Positions 53,461 to 62,862 of a stretch of 64,000 bases of DNA are shown here, one piece after another. The stretch comes from Amycolatopsis sp. 2-15 (GTDB taxonomy: Bacteria; Actinomycetota; Actinomycetes; Mycobacteriales; Pseudonocardiaceae): positions 6,542,001-6,606,000 of the forward strand of contig NZ_CP127294.1 of the NCBI RefSeq assembly GCF_030285625.1, read 5' to 3'. A model generated the notes under the pieces. The model was not told the origin of the DNA. It searched no databases and saw only the letters and a list, made by a program, of their open reading frames with translations. The translations under genes were made by a program, and so were the position numbers. How positions within the stretch are numbered: the stretch's first letter is position 1; every line of letters starts with the position of its first letter.

Positions 53461-54846
53461 TCAGCCGTTCTGCTCAGCCCACCACTTCCGCCCGCTCTCC
53501 GGCAGCGTGGAAATCGGGTCGTAGTACGGATACTGCCGCTGCAACGCTTCCGGGTCCGCGTGCTCGATGCCGGTGCGGTAGTTCTTCGTCCAGTAGGAGA
53601 TGCCGCGCTCGCGGTCGTAGTCGGCGAGCTGGTGGACCCAGCGCTTGCCGACGTAGGGCACGTCGCACACGATGCGCGGGGTCGCATACCCCGGCAGGTA
53701 GCCCATGATCGCGTGCTGCAGTTCCTGGGCTTCCCACACGGCGACGCGCCAGTGTTCGGCGTTGGGGATCATGTCGCACATGTAGAAGTAGTACGGCAGG
53801 ATGTTCGCCTCGCCCTGCAGGGCGAGGCACAGGTCCAGCAGTGCGGCGGGGGTGGCGTTGACGCCGCGCATGAGCACGCCCTGGTTGCGCACGTCGCGCA
53901 CGCCGACCTCCAACGCCGTCCGCGCGGCTTCGGCGACCAGGGGCGTCACGGACTGCGCGTGGTTGACGTGCGTGTGGATGGCGAGGTTCACCCCACGCCG
54001 CTGGGCGGTGACGGCGACGCGCTCGAGGCCTTCGGTCACCTTCGGCTGCAGCCAGTGCTGCGGCAGCGCCGCGAGTGCCTTGGTGGCGAGGCGGATGTCG
54101 CGGACGGTCTCGATGTCCATCAGGCGCATGAGGAACGACTCGAGCTGCGGCCACGGCACGTTGGCCACATCCCCGCCGGAGACCACGACGTCACGCACGC
54201 CCGGGGTGCGCTTGAGGTAGTCGATCATCGCGTCCTGGCGGTCGACCGGCTTGAGCGTGAGCTTGTGCTTCTCGACCTGCTCGGTCGAGTTCCCGACGAG
54301 GTCCATGCGCGTGCAGTGCCCGCAGTACTGGGGGCACGTCGAGATCATCTCCGCGAGCACCTTGGTCGGGTACCGGTGCGTGAGGCCCTCGGCGACCCAC
54401 ATCTCCGCCTCGTGCAGCGAGTCGCGCTCCGAGTGCGGGTGGCTGGGCCACGCGAGGTCGCGGTCGCTGCGCACGGGCAGCATGTAGCGGCGGATCGGGT
54501 CGGCGTAGAACGCCTCGGTGACCTTCACCGGGTCGCTGCCGGCGGAGGCGGCCATCGTGTTGAGCATCTGCGGGGGCAGCAGCATCGACATCGTGGCCAT
54601 TTCCCGCTGGTCGGCGAGCAGGTCCTCGTAGAACCGCTCCTCGAGCAGATCACCCATCAGCGCGCGCAGCTGCTTGACATTGCGCACGCAATGCACCCGC
54701 TGCCACTGGGCGTCGCGCCACTCCGCGTCGGTCACGTCGTGCCAGCCGGGGAAGCGGCGCCAGTCCGGTTCCACCAGCTCGGTGCGGGCGTACTCGTACG
54801 GCTGGTCGTGGGCGGCAGGCGGCACAGGTTCCTGGATCGCAGTCAT
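53461..54846 (-). CDS. kamA: KamA-family radical SAM lysine 2,3-aminomutase
   Basis: This 461-residue radical SAM enzyme has the cluster motif CPQYCGHC (C171, C175, C178), then MDLVGNSTEQVEKH and the PLP lysine region near the C-terminus. KamA converts L-lysine to beta-lysine in a PLP- and SAM-dependent manner. Relatives act on other amino acids or on EF-P lysines, so the substrate is not certain. ATG at 54846 follows GGAG; in-frame starts further upstream lack a ribosome site. It stands alone between terminators. Confidence 0.88.
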   Translation of the reverse strand: MTAIQEPVPPAAHDQPYEYARTELVEPDWRRFPGWHDVTDAEWRDAQWQRVHCVRNVKQLRALMGDLLEERFYEDLLADQREMATMSMLLPPQMLNTMAASAGSDPVKVTEAFYADPIRRYMLPVRSDRDLAWPSHPHSERDSLHEAEMWVAEGLTHRYPTKVLAEMISTCPQYCGHCTRMDLVGNSTEQVEKHKLTLKPVDRQDAMIDYLKRTPGVRDVVVSGGDVANVPWPQLESFLMRLMDIETVRDIRLATKALAALPQHWLQPKVTEGLERVAVTAQRRGVNLAIHTHVNHAQSVTPLVAEAARTALEVGVRDVRNQGVLMRGVNATPAALLDLCLALQGEANILPYYFYMCDMIPNAEHWRVAVWEAQELQHAIMGYLPGYATPRIVCDVPYVGKRWVHQLADYDRERGISYWTKNYRTGIEHADPEALQRQYPYYDPISTLPESGRKWWAEQNG

Positions 54847-54944
54847 CTGTACTCCAGTCATTCGTGCTTCAATTCGTCGGGAACGCGTTAAATTATCCTG
54901 CCATAACGTTCTCACGACGTAAATCTTCTTGCACGGTGACTGTT

Positions 54945-54976
54945 CGTGCCGCAGCGGTCGAGGCCGCTGCGGCACG
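54945..54976 (-). terminator. Terminator after the FAD oxidoreductase gene
   Basis: CGTGCCGCAGCGG and its complement form a perfect 13-bp stem with a 6-nt loop, 6 nt beyond the stop codon of the minus-strand gene at 54982. Confidence 0.85.
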
Positions 54977-54981
54977 CGTTC

Positions 54982-56400
54982 TCAGGCGGCCGGACGGATG
55001 TTGTGGTTCACGCGGAACAGGTTGCCCGGGTCGTAGACGTGCTTCACCGCGGCGAGCCGGTCGTAGCGCTCCGGCCCGTAGATCGCGCGCACCGCGGCGG
55101 CCGACGAGCCCTCGTCGACCGAGAGGAAGTTCGGCGACTGCCGCTCGGCCGACCACGGCTCCAGCGCACCGACAACGTTGTCGAGGGCCACGCGCAGCTG
55201 CCCGGCGCGTTCGGGGCCGCCGACGCCGAGCGCGAACAGCAGAAACGGCACCCCGCGCACGGGCACCGCGTTCGGCGCCGCGGGCTCGCGGTCCAGCGCG
55301 CCGCCCAGGGCACGCAGCTCGACACCCAGCAGCGGACAGTCCGAGTCCGGTCCGGTGAGCTCGACGAGCGTGTCGATCGTCTCGGCGGTGACCTCGCGCA
55401 GGCTGGTGGTGCGGTCGTAGTACGGGAGCGGGTCGGCCGGGTCGAGGTGGATCTCGCCGATCGCGCTGAACGGCTTGTCCTCCACCAGGTCCAGCAGCAC
55501 CGGGGCGACGTCGCGCAGTGGCGCGAGGAGCCGTTCGGCGTCGGCGGGCGAGCCGAGGTGGGCGAAGCGCAGGTGCACCACGAACGCGCCGCGCAGCACG
55601 TCGGGTAGTTCGGGTACCGGCGGCAGCCGCTGCACCATCACCGACGTCGTGGCCTCCTCCGGCAGCAGCGGCACCCACTGGCGCCACGCGTGCAGCACCG
55701 CGGCGAGGTCCTCGCCCGCGTAGTAGAGGCCGCCGCCGTAGAAGCGGGTCACGGGGAACAGGTCGAATTCGAGCGCGGTGACCACGCCGAAGTTGCCCTT
55801 GCCGCCGCGCAGCGCCCAGAACAGGTCGCGCTCGGTCTCGGCCGTCACGGTCCGGTGCGCGCCGTCGGCGGTCACGACTTCGATGAGCCGCACGTGGTCG
55901 GCGGCGTAGCCGCGGGTCCGCCCGATCACGGGGCTGAGGCCGCCGCCGAGCGTGTAGCCGACGACGCCGACGCCCGGCGCGGACCCGGCCAGCGGTGCCA
56001 GCCCGTGCTCGGCGGCGGCGTCGAGGACCTGCTGCCAGCGGGCACCGGCCTCGACGCGGGCGGTGCGCCGGCGCGGGTCGACGGTCACGCCGGTCATTCC
56101 GCTCGTGGTGATCAGCACCGCGCCGTGCGCCGGAACCGCGACCTGGTGAGCCGTGGCCTTGATCGCTACGGGCAGTGATCGGCGCCGCGCGAACCGGACG
56201 GCGTTCTGCACGTCGGCTGCCGACGCCGCGGCGACGACGAGCGCGGGTTCGAGCGGGTTGTTGAAGTTGAAGGCGGCGCACTCGGCGGCGTACCCGTGCT
56301 CGCCCGGCAGCAGCACCTCGCCTTCGGTCACGGCGACGAGGTCGGTGATGTCTTCGGCCTGGATGAGCCCGGTCACCGGGCTCGCGACGATCTGGTGCAT
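54982..56400 (-). CDS. BBE-type FAD-linked oxidase
   Basis: The 472-residue flavoprotein has the VAO/PCMH FAD domain (VVAAASAADVQNAVRFARRRS and GYTLGGGLSPVIGRTRG, with RGGKGNFGVVTALEF) and the C-terminal berberine-bridge segment YDPGNLFRVNHNI. A His in the KATAHQVAVPAHG region could be a covalent flavin site. It likely oxidises a secondary metabolite or sugar. No Tat or Sec signal is present, so it is cytoplasmic. The substrate is unknown. Confidence 0.9.
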   Translation of the reverse strand: MHQIVASPVTGLIQAEDITDLVAVTEGEVLLPGEHGYAAECAAFNFNNPLEPALVVAAASAADVQNAVRFARRRSLPVAIKATAHQVAVPAHGAVLITTSGMTGVTVDPRRRTARVEAGARWQQVLDAAAEHGLAPLAGSAPGVGVVGYTLGGGLSPVIGRTRGYAADHVRLIEVVTADGAHRTVTAETERDLFWALRGGKGNFGVVTALEFDLFPVTRFYGGGLYYAGEDLAAVLHAWRQWVPLLPEEATTSVMVQRLPPVPELPDVLRGAFVVHLRFAHLGSPADAERLLAPLRDVAPVLLDLVEDKPFSAIGEIHLDPADPLPYYDRTTSLREVTAETIDTLVELTGPDSDCPLLGVELRALGGALDREPAAPNAVPVRGVPFLLFALGVGGPERAGQLRVALDNVVGALEPWSAERQSPNFLSVDEGSSAAAVRAIYGPERYDRLAAVKHVYDPGNLFRVNHNIRPAA

Positions 56401-56613
56401 CGAAGTCCCCTGTCTCCCGCCCGGCCGGTCACCCGCACCGCGCGTCCCCTTCGGCGGCCACCTGGCGGCGGCGCTCCCTCACGGACCAAGCACGTGCCGA
56501 TCCGCCTGCCCGTTCAGGTGACCTGGCTCATAGGGGCGAAATCGTGTTCACGCGGAGTGAGGAAAACCGACCCCGGGCGGTCGGCGGACGGGACGCGGGG
56601 GAGACTCGACACC

Positions 56614-58230
56614 GTGACGAACGACAGCACGACGCTCCTGCTCGGCGGCAGGATCTACACCCCGTCTTCCCCCGACGCGACGGCGCTCGCCGTCTCCGGC
56701 GGCACCGTGGTCTGGGTGGGCCAGGACGCCCCCGCCCGCGCGCTGCACCCGGACGCGATGGTGGTCGACCTCGACGGCGCGTTCGTCGCCCCCGCGTTCG
56801 TCGACGCCCACGTGCACGCCACCGCCACCGGCCTGCACCTGACCGGTCTCGACCTCACACGCGTGCGCGGCGCCGGCGAGCTGCTGGCCGCCGTCCGCAC
56901 CACCGTCGCCACCGCCCCGGGCCGGGTGCTGCTCGCGCACGGCTGGGACGAGTCGGCCTGGACCGACCCGCGCCTGCCCAGCCGCGCCGAGCTCGACGCC
57001 GCCGCCGGCCCGACGCCGGTGTACCTCAGCCGCGTCGACGTGCACTCCGCGCTCGTGTCCACCGCGTTGATCGACCTCGCCCCCGAAGCCCGCGTCGGCG
57101 AAGGCTTCTCCGCCGACGGACCGCTCACCCGCGACGCCCACCACAAGGTCCGCGCGGCCGCGCGCGCCGCGATCACCCCGCAGCAGCGCACCGCAGCGCA
57201 GCGCGCGTTCCTCGCCGAGGCCGCCGCGCGCGGGATCGTCGGCGTGCACGAGTGCGGCGGCCCGGACATCGCCGGCCAGGACGACTTCACGGGACTGCTC
57301 ACCCTCGCCGCCGAACCCGGCCTGCCCGAGGTCGTCGGCTACTGGGGCGAGCTCGGCGGCCTCGACACCGCCCGCACCCTCGGTGCGCACGGCGTGGCCG
57401 GCGACCTGTTCGTCGACGGCGCGCTCGGCTCCCACACCGCCGCGCTGAGCAGCCCGTACGCCGACGAGCCGGGCACCTCCGGCGCCCTCTACGCCGACGC
57501 CGCCGGCATCGGCGAGCACCTCGCCGCGTGCACCGAGGCCGGGCTGCAGGCCGGGTTCCACGTGATCGGCGACGCGGCCGTCGCGGAGGTCGTCGAAGGC
57601 TTCCGGCTCGCCGAGAAGGAGGTGGGCCAGCGCGCGCTCGCCGCCCGCCACCACCGGCTCGAGCACCTGGAGATGGTCACCGCCGACCAAGCCCGCGCCC
57701 TCGCCGGCTGGGGAGTGGTCGCCTCGGCGCAGCCGCTGTTCGACGACGCCTGGGGCGGCGACGCGGGCATGTACGCCGAGCGCCTCGGCACCGACCGCGC
57801 CGCCGGGCTCAACCCGTTCGCCGCCCTGGCCGCCGAGGGGGTGGTGCTCGCCTTCGGCTCCGACTCCCCGGTGACGGCACTCGACCCGTGGGCCGCCGTC
57901 CGCGCGGCCGTGCACCACCACACTCCGGCCGCCCGGCTCTCGGCGCGCGCCGCCTTCACCGCCCACACCCGTGCGGGCCATCGCGCCGCCGGCGTCAACG
58001 ACGGGGTGACCGGCAGCCTCGTGCCCGGTGCGCCGGCGCACTACGCGATCTGGGACGCGACCGACCTCGTCGTCGCCACGGCCGACAGCCGCGTGCAGCG
58101 CTGGTCCACCGATCCGCGCTCCGGGGTGCCGCCGCTGCCGCGCCTCGACCCGGGCGCGCCGCTGCCGAAGTGCCTGCGGACGGTGCGCGGGGGCACGGTC
58201 ATCTACGACCAGTTCACCTCCGCCTCCTAG
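56614..58230 (+). CDS. YtcJ-type amidohydrolase
   Basis: The 538-residue protein belongs to the metal-dependent amidohydrolase superfamily of the YtcJ/AepA type: FVDAHVHATATGLHLTGLD near the start (HxH metal site), HVIGDAAV, HRLEHLEMV and FGSDSPVTALDPWAAV. GTG at 56614 gives TLLLGGRIYTP at the expected place; the frame is open upstream without family similarity. It ends just where the leaderless promoter of lnt begins. The substrate is unknown. Confidence 0.9.
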   Translation: MTNDSTTLLLGGRIYTPSSPDATALAVSGGTVVWVGQDAPARALHPDAMVVDLDGAFVAPAFVDAHVHATATGLHLTGLDLTRVRGAGELLAAVRTTVATAPGRVLLAHGWDESAWTDPRLPSRAELDAAAGPTPVYLSRVDVHSALVSTALIDLAPEARVGEGFSADGPLTRDAHHKVRAAARAAITPQQRTAAQRAFLAEAAARGIVGVHECGGPDIAGQDDFTGLLTLAAEPGLPEVVGYWGELGGLDTARTLGAHGVAGDLFVDGALGSHTAALSSPYADEPGTSGALYADAAGIGEHLAACTEAGLQAGFHVIGDAAVAEVVEGFRLAEKEVGQRALAARHHRLEHLEMVTADQARALAGWGVVASAQPLFDDAWGGDAGMYAERLGTDRAAGLNPFAALAAEGVVLAFGSDSPVTALDPWAAVRAAVHHHTPAARLSARAAFTAHTRAGHRAAGVNDGVTGSLVPGAPAHYAIWDATDLVVATADSRVQRWSTDPRSGVPPLPRLDPGAPLPKCLRTVRGGTVIYDQFTSAS

Positions 58231-58233
58231 AGT
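58228..58233 (+). promoter_or_regulatory. -10 element of a leaderless lnt promoter
   Basis: TAGAGT starts at the TAG stop codon of the amidohydrolase and ends 7 nt before the lnt GTG. Confidence 0.6.
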
Positions 58234-58240
58234 TCGGGGC

Positions 58241-59866
58241 GTGGCAGTGACTGTCGCGGACCCCGAACCGGGCGCTCCGCACGAAACGACCTCCAAGCGG
58301 CGGAAACGACCGCGGTTCTCCCGCGCGTGGCTGGTCCGGCTCGTCGCCGCCGGCGCCACGGGCTACCTGTACTACCTCAGCTTCGCGCCGAGACCGCTGT
58401 GGTGGCTCGCGCCGATCGCGTTCGCCGGCTTCGCGCTCGTCCTTCGTGGACGGTCGCTGCGCGGCGCGTTCGGCTACGGCTTCGTCTACGGCGTGGCGTT
58501 CTTCCTCGCGTTGCTGGTGTGGCTGCAGGACTTCCTCGGCCGCGAGTTCGGGCCGTGGCCGTGGCTGGGCCTGTCGTGCGCGCTGTCGCTCTACTTCGGA
58601 CTCGCCGGGGTCTTGATCCGCGTCGTGTCCCGGCTGCCGCTCGCGCCGCTGTGGGGGGCGCTGGTGTTCGTCGCGCTGGAGACGCCGCGGGCGTGGTTCC
58701 CGCTCGGCGGCTTCCCGTGGGGCCGCGTCGCGTTCAGCCAGCCCGAAGGTGCGTACCTGTCGCTGGCCTCGGTGGGCGGCGCGCCGCTCGTCGGGCTCGC
58801 CGTGGTGCTCAGCGGCTTCGGACTCGCCGCCCTGGCCGCCCGCTGGTGGGAACAGCGCAAGCTGCGTGACCGCCGGCTCATCGCGCCCCTGGTGCTCACG
58901 TTCCTGCCGGTCGTCGCCGGGCTCGCCGTGTGGCCGACGGTCGCCACCGGCGCACAGGACGGCTCGCTGACCGTTGCCGCCGTGCAGGGCAACGCGCCCG
59001 ACATCGGCATCGCGCTCGAAGGGCAGCGGGACGTGCTGCGCCAGAACCACCTCGCCGAGAGCGCGAAGCTGCTCGGGCAGATCCAAGCGGGCAAGGTGCC
59101 CAAGCCCGACCTGCTCGTGTGGCCCGAGACCGCCACCGCGGTCGACGGCGACGACCCGGCCGTGGACCAGATGGTGAACTCCTACGGGGTGCCCGCCATC
59201 ATCGGCGCGCTCTACCGGCTGCCCGACGGCACCGCCCAGAACTCCGCGATCGTGTGGGACCCGAAGACCGGGCAGGGCCAGCGCTACGCCAAGCAGCAGC
59301 TCGTGCCCTTCGGCGAGTACGTGCCCGCCCGCGACATCGCGCGGCTGGTCACCCCGTTCGTCGACGACACCGCCGACATGCGCACGGGCGACGGCAGCAA
59401 CGCGGCCCTGTCGGTCGCGGGCACCAAGGTCGGCGTGTTCATCTGCTACGAGACCGCGTTCGACTACCCCGCGCGCGAAGCGACCGCCGACGGCGGCGAA
59501 CTGCTCGTCGTGCCCACCAACAACGCGTGGTACGGGCCGGGGGAGATGAGCTACCAGCAGCTGGCGATGTCGCGGCTGCGCGCGGTCGAGCACAGCCGGG
59601 CTGTTGTGGTCTCCGCGACGTCCGGCGTGAGCGCCCTGGTGGCCCCGGACGGGACGATCACCAGCTCAACCGGCCTTTTCACCGCAGACGCCCTGGTCGG
59701 CCGCATGCCGTTGCGGACGCAGACTACGCTGTCGGATCGACTCGGTGCGTGGACGGAGTACGGACTGCTGGCACTGGCGATCGCCGGTGTCGCCGGCGGG
59801 TTCGTACTCCGTTTTCGCACTCGGCGCGCGAGCGCCGGCACGACATCAGGGGACGCGGCGGGCTGA
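58241..59866 (+). CDS. lnt: Apolipoprotein N-acyltransferase
   Basis: Lnt adds the third acyl chain to the N-terminal cysteine of lipoproteins. The 541-residue protein has about six N-terminal membrane helices and a periplasmic nitrilase-type domain with the Glu-Lys-Cys triad at E296 (LLVWPETAT), K351 ([13 protein letters not shown]) and C402 ([11 protein letters not shown]). GTG at 58241 is leaderless. It is followed 23 nt later by the mannosyltransferase gene; in M. tuberculosis the two are one fused protein, here they are separate. Confidence 0.93.
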   Translation: MAVTVADPEPGAPHETTSKRRKRPRFSRAWLVRLVAAGATGYLYYLSFAPRPLWWLAPIAFAGFALVLRGRSLRGAFGYGFVYGVAFFLALLVWLQDFLGREFGPWPWLGLSCALSLYFGLAGVLIRVVSRLPLAPLWGALVFVALETPRAWFPLGGFPWGRVAFSQPEGAYLSLASVGGAPLVGLAVVLSGFGLAALAARWWEQRKLRDRRLIAPLVLTFLPVVAGLAVWPTVATGAQDGSLTVAAVQGNAPDIGIALEGQRDVLRQNHLAESAKLLGQIQAGKVPKPDLLVWPETATAVDGDDPAVDQMVNSYGVPAIIGALYRLPDGTAQNSAIVWDPKTGQGQRYAKQQLVPFGEYVPARDIARLVTPFVDDTADMRTGDGSNAALSVAGTKVGVFICYETAFDYPAREATADGGELLVVPTNNAWYGPGEMSYQQLAMSRLRAVEHSRAVVVSATSGVSALVAPDGTITSSTGLFTADALVGRMPLRTQTTLSDRLGAWTEYGLLALAIAGVAGGFVLRFRTRRASAGTTSGDAAG

Positions 59867-59889
59867 ACCGCCGGATTCGGAGGAGACGG

Positions 59890-60657
59890 ATGGCGCAGGC
59901 GCCGCGGGGGGCCGAAGGAATCGAGCCGGTGCTGGTGGTGATCCCGACCTACAACGAGCGGGAGAACCTGGGCCCGGTTCTGGACCGGCTCCACAAGGCA
60001 CTCCCGGACGTCCACGCGCTCGTCGTCGACGACGGCAGCCCGGACGGCACTGGTGAGCTCGCCGACGAGCGGGCCGCCGCCGACGAGCGCGTCCACGTGC
60101 TCCACCGCAGGGAGAAGGCCGGGCTGGGCAAGGCCTACATCGCCGGGTTCCGCTGGGGCCTGGCGCAGGGCTACGCCACGTTCGTCGAGATGGACGCCGA
60201 CGGCTCGCACGCCCCGGAGGACCTGCCGCGGATCCTGGACGCCGTCGCGGACACCGACCTGTCCATCGGCTCGCGCTACGTACCCGGCGGCAGCACAGTC
60301 AACTGGCCGCTGAGCCGGCAGCTGCTCTCGCGCGGCGCGAACCTGTACTCGCGCATCGCGCTGGGCCTCAAGGTCTCCGACATGACGGCCGGCTTCCGCG
60401 CCTACCGCCGCCCGGTGCTGGAGAAGCTCGAGCTCGACGAGATCGCCTCCCACGGCTACTGCTTCCAGATCGACCTCACCCGCCGCACCGCCGACGCGGG
60501 CTTCGACATCGTCGAGGTCCCCATCACCTTCACCGACCGCGAGATCGGCCAGTCGAAGATGAGCGGCGACATCATGCGCGAGGCCTTCTTCCGTGTCGCG
60601 GAGTGGGGCGTGAAGCGGCGGCTCGAGCAGGTCAAGCGTCTGCTCGGCCGCCACTGA
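59890..60657 (+). CDS. ppm1: Polyprenol-phosphate mannosyltransferase (Ppm1/DPM1 type)
   Basis: This GT2-family enzyme of 255 residues transfers mannose from GDP-mannose to polyprenol phosphate, the donor for lipoglycan and protein mannosylation. Motifs are [47 protein letters not shown] (DxD) and [12 protein letters not shown]. It lacks the C-terminal membrane part of eukaryotic-type DPM1. GGAGG precedes the ATG. Linkage with lnt is a known actinobacterial arrangement. Confidence 0.95.
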   Translation: MAQAPRGAEGIEPVLVVIPTYNERENLGPVLDRLHKALPDVHALVVDDGSPDGTGELADERAAADERVHVLHRREKAGLGKAYIAGFRWGLAQGYATFVEMDADGSHAPEDLPRILDAVADTDLSIGSRYVPGGSTVNWPLSRQLLSRGANLYSRIALGLKVSDMTAGFRAYRRPVLEKLELDEIASHGYCFQIDLTRRTADAGFDIVEVPITFTDREIGQSKMSGDIMREAFFRVAEWGVKRRLEQVKRLLGRH

Positions 60658-60678
60658 CCTGCGCCAGTACCCGGGAAG

Positions 60679-60703
60679 CCCGATGATCGCGCAGAACATC
60701 GGG
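60679..60703 (+). terminator. Weak hairpin after ppm1
   Basis: CCCGATG and CATCGGG pair over 7 bp with an 11-nt loop, 21 nt after the stop codon and just before the convergent MerR-type gene ends. Confidence 0.45.
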
Positions 60704-60710
60704 TGAGGGT

Positions 60711-61495
60711 TCAGCGCGCGCCTGGCCTGGGGATGTGGACGCCGGCGGCGAGGAGTCGGGCTTCGAGGAGCGCCGTCAGCCGGGCCGCTGCCGATTCGCG
60801 CTGTTCGCGGTGGTGGGCGACCAGCCGGTACCGGGTCGCGGCTTCGGTGCGCGCTTGCAGGCCGGTCACGATACTCAGCTGCGCTCGGTTGGCGAGGTAG
60901 TGCTCGGCGAGGTCGGCAGCCAGTTCGGCGACGCGAGGGTCGTCGGGCTCCCAGCCGGCCAGCTCGACGGTGCGCCTGGTCAGTTCGACGAAGCGCGGGT
61001 CTTGCAGAGCGTGTTCGATGTCGGTGAGGTGTTCGTCGAAACCTTCGGGGACCAGGGCCTTGGCGAGCACGAAGGACTCCCGGCGGTCTGCACATCGTAG
61101 GGGGTGAAGCCGAGGGTGGGCATTCCCTCCAGCATGGCCACGGCGCGGTCGGGCAGCAGGGTCCGGTCGCCGGAGGCGAGCCGGTGGAGCGTGTCCCGGC
61201 GCTCGGTCAGCTCGGCGATCCGCTCGGTGAGGTGCTGCTCGACGTCGACGAGGGCGGCGGCGAACGACGCGGCGTCGGAGTCGAGCAGCGGGCCGATGTC
61301 GGCCAGCGGCATCCCGGCGGCGGCCAACGTCCGGACCTGCACCAGCCGCAACAGCTCGGCCGAGCCGTATCGCCGGTAGCCCGAGCTGTCGCGCGCGGGC
61401 TCGTCGACCAGGCCGACCTTGTGGTAGTGCCGCATCGTTTTGATCGTGATGCCGGCGAACGCGGCTGCCTGGCCGATGGTCACCCCGTCCGTCAT
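60711..61495 (-). pseudogene. MerR-family regulator with TipAS-like domain, frameshifted
   Basis: From ATG 61495 the frame encodes a MerR helix-turn-helix (VTIGQAAAFAGITIKTMRHYHKVGLV) and coiled-coil dimerisation helix, then GFTPYDVQT. One base is missing near 61090, after which ESFVLAKALVPEGFDEHL continues to the C-terminal ligand-type domain ending at 60711. The restored protein is 261 residues. CCC to CC contraction would explain the shift. It lies beside the frameshifted alpha/beta-hydrolase gene on the same strand. Confidence 0.78.
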
Positions 61496-61499
61496 CGCC

Positions 61500-62289
61500 T
61501 CAGCGCACCTGGTGACCGTGCGCGTCGGCGGTCTCCCGCACGGCGGCGGCGACCGCCCGGAAGTCCTTGCGCAGGATCTGCGTGTGGTTGCTCCCGACCT
61601 TCGCGCTGACCCGCAGATTCGGGTTCCGGTTGGGGACCGGATCGAGAGAGGCCCGCATCTCCTCCGCGCCGCCACCGAGGTTCGCGCCCGTGGCGAGAAC
61701 GTAGCGCACCGGACAGGTCAGCCGGTCCAGGACCGGTTCGAGGGCCGCGCAGACTTCGTTGATCTCAATGTTGACCTCGGCGTGCTGAGCGGCACTCATC
61801 GACGCGGCCAGCCCGAACGGACGCGCGAGCGGCAGATCCGGCGCATCTTGCGGAAGATGCGCCGGATCTGCTCCCGGCCTTCCTCCCCGGTGTGCCCCCA
61901 CGGCACTGCGCCGTCGAGCGAGACCGCGCCGGCGACCCGGTCCGGGTGACGATCGGCCCAGTGCACTGCGAGCGCGGCGCCGTAGGACAGCCGACCAGGA
62001 GAGGCCGGTCGACCCCGGTCGCCTCGACAACCGCGTCGACGTCGCGAAGACACCCCTCGAAGGAGTAGTCCGCCGAGCGCTTCGACCGGCCGCGCGCCCG
62101 TTCGTCGTAGGTGATGCGCCGCCAGCCGGGGCCGAGCTCGGCGATCACGCGCCGCCACGACCGCTGGGCGGCGAAAGAGCCATTGAGGAAAACAACAGGA
62201 CGACCGGGGCCGCGGGTATCGGTCACGAACAGTGCGGTGTCGTCGACGGGCACCATGCCCGACCACGGTGAAGTGTGCGAAAGGGTCAT
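61500..62289 (-). pseudogene. Alpha/beta hydrolase, two frameshifts
   Basis: ATG 62289 starts MTLSHTSPWSGMVPVDD with VVFLNGSFAAQRSW (oxyanion strand) and YDERARGRS. A shift near 61990, inside the nucleophile motif, leads from LLVG to SYGAALAVHWADRHPDRV (G-x-S-x-G). Another near 61815 leads to FGLAASMSAAQHAEV and the C-terminal His region NHTQILRKDF. Both shifts fit a single-base loss in GG or CC. The restored length is 263 residues. Confidence 0.78.
61833..61870. repeat. 17-bp inverted repeat inside the hydrolase coding region
   Basis: CAGATCCGGCGCATCTT is followed 4 nt later by its exact reverse complement. It lies in the codons of EQIRRIFRKMRRI, next to the second frameshift. Confidence 0.7.
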
Positions 62290-62291
62290 CA

Positions 62292-62334
62292 GGGCACCAT
62301 CCGCCTTGACCTCGGGACAAGGCGGATGGTGCCC
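62292..62334. repeat. 17-bp inverted repeat immediately before the hydrolase start
   Basis: GGGCACCATCCGCCTTG and its exact complement flank a 9-nt loop and end 2 nt before the ATG of the minus-strand hydrolase gene. The position suggests an operator or a leader hairpin hiding the start codon rather than a terminator. Confidence 0.7.
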
Positions 62335-62362
62335 GGGAGTAACCGCCCCCGGACATGCGAAA

Positions 62363-62391
62363 GGCCCCCGTGGAGGGAGGTCACGGGGGCC
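62363..62391 (-). terminator. Terminator after rbpA
   Basis: GGCCCCCGTG and CACGGGGGCC pair over 10 bp with a 9-nt loop, 42 nt beyond the rbpA stop codon on the minus strand. Confidence 0.75.
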
Positions 62392-62433
62392 GATCGATCG
62401 GGGGATGGGTGGTAGCCAGCTACTGGCCGAGAC

Positions 62434-62781
62434 TCACGCGGACCGGCTGGTCCGGCGTCCCTTGAGCTCGGCGAGACGTTCGTTCAGCAGGTCCTCGAGC
62501 TCGGGAATGGAGCGGCGCTCCAGAAGCATGTCCCAGTGCGTCCTGGGGGGCTTGGTCTTCTTCTGCTCGGGCTGCCCGCCGTCGACGATCTCACTCTCGC
62601 TGCCGTGCAAGCGGCATTCCCAGACGGTCGGGATCTCGGCGTCGTCGGAGAACGGCACCTCGAACTCGTGGTTCTTGGGGCACGCGTAGCGCACGGTGCG
62701 GCGTGGAGCGAGGTCGTGATTGCGGTCGGTCTCGTAGCTGACCGCTCCCAGCCGGCTTCCACGGAGAACACGGTCGGCCAT
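62434..62781 (-). CDS. rbpA: RNA polymerase-binding protein RbpA
   Basis: RbpA binds the principal sigma factor and stabilises the open promoter complex in actinobacteria, and influences rifampicin sensitivity. The 115-residue protein has the conserved N-terminal tail (VLRGSRLGAVSYETDRN), a zinc-ribbon-like core with YACPKNHEFEVPF and WECRLHG, and the C-terminal sigma-interaction domain RTHWDMLLERRSIPELEDLL. AAGGA precedes the ATG. A sigma-R-type promoter lies about 60-80 nt upstream. Confidence 0.96.
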   Translation of the reverse strand: MADRVLRGSRLGAVSYETDRNHDLAPRRTVRYACPKNHEFEVPFSDDAEIPTVWECRLHGSESEIVDGGQPEQKKTKPPRTHWDMLLERRSIPELEDLLNERLAELKGRRTSRSA

Positions 62782-62836
62782 GATGGGGTCCTTTCAGTCA
62801 GCTCCGGGTGGAGCCAGGGTGTTGCTCACCCTATGC

Positions 62837-62862
62837 AACGAACGCGGCGTCCGGGGGATTCC
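62837..62862 (-). promoter_or_regulatory. Sigma-R/SigH-type promoter of rbpA
   Basis: The minus strand carries GGAAT (62862-62858), exactly 18 nt, then GTT (62839-62837). This is the GGAAT-N18-GTT consensus of the oxidative/disulfide-stress sigma factor SigR/SigH. A TAGGGT at 62833-62828 may add a housekeeping promoter. Confidence 0.8.
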
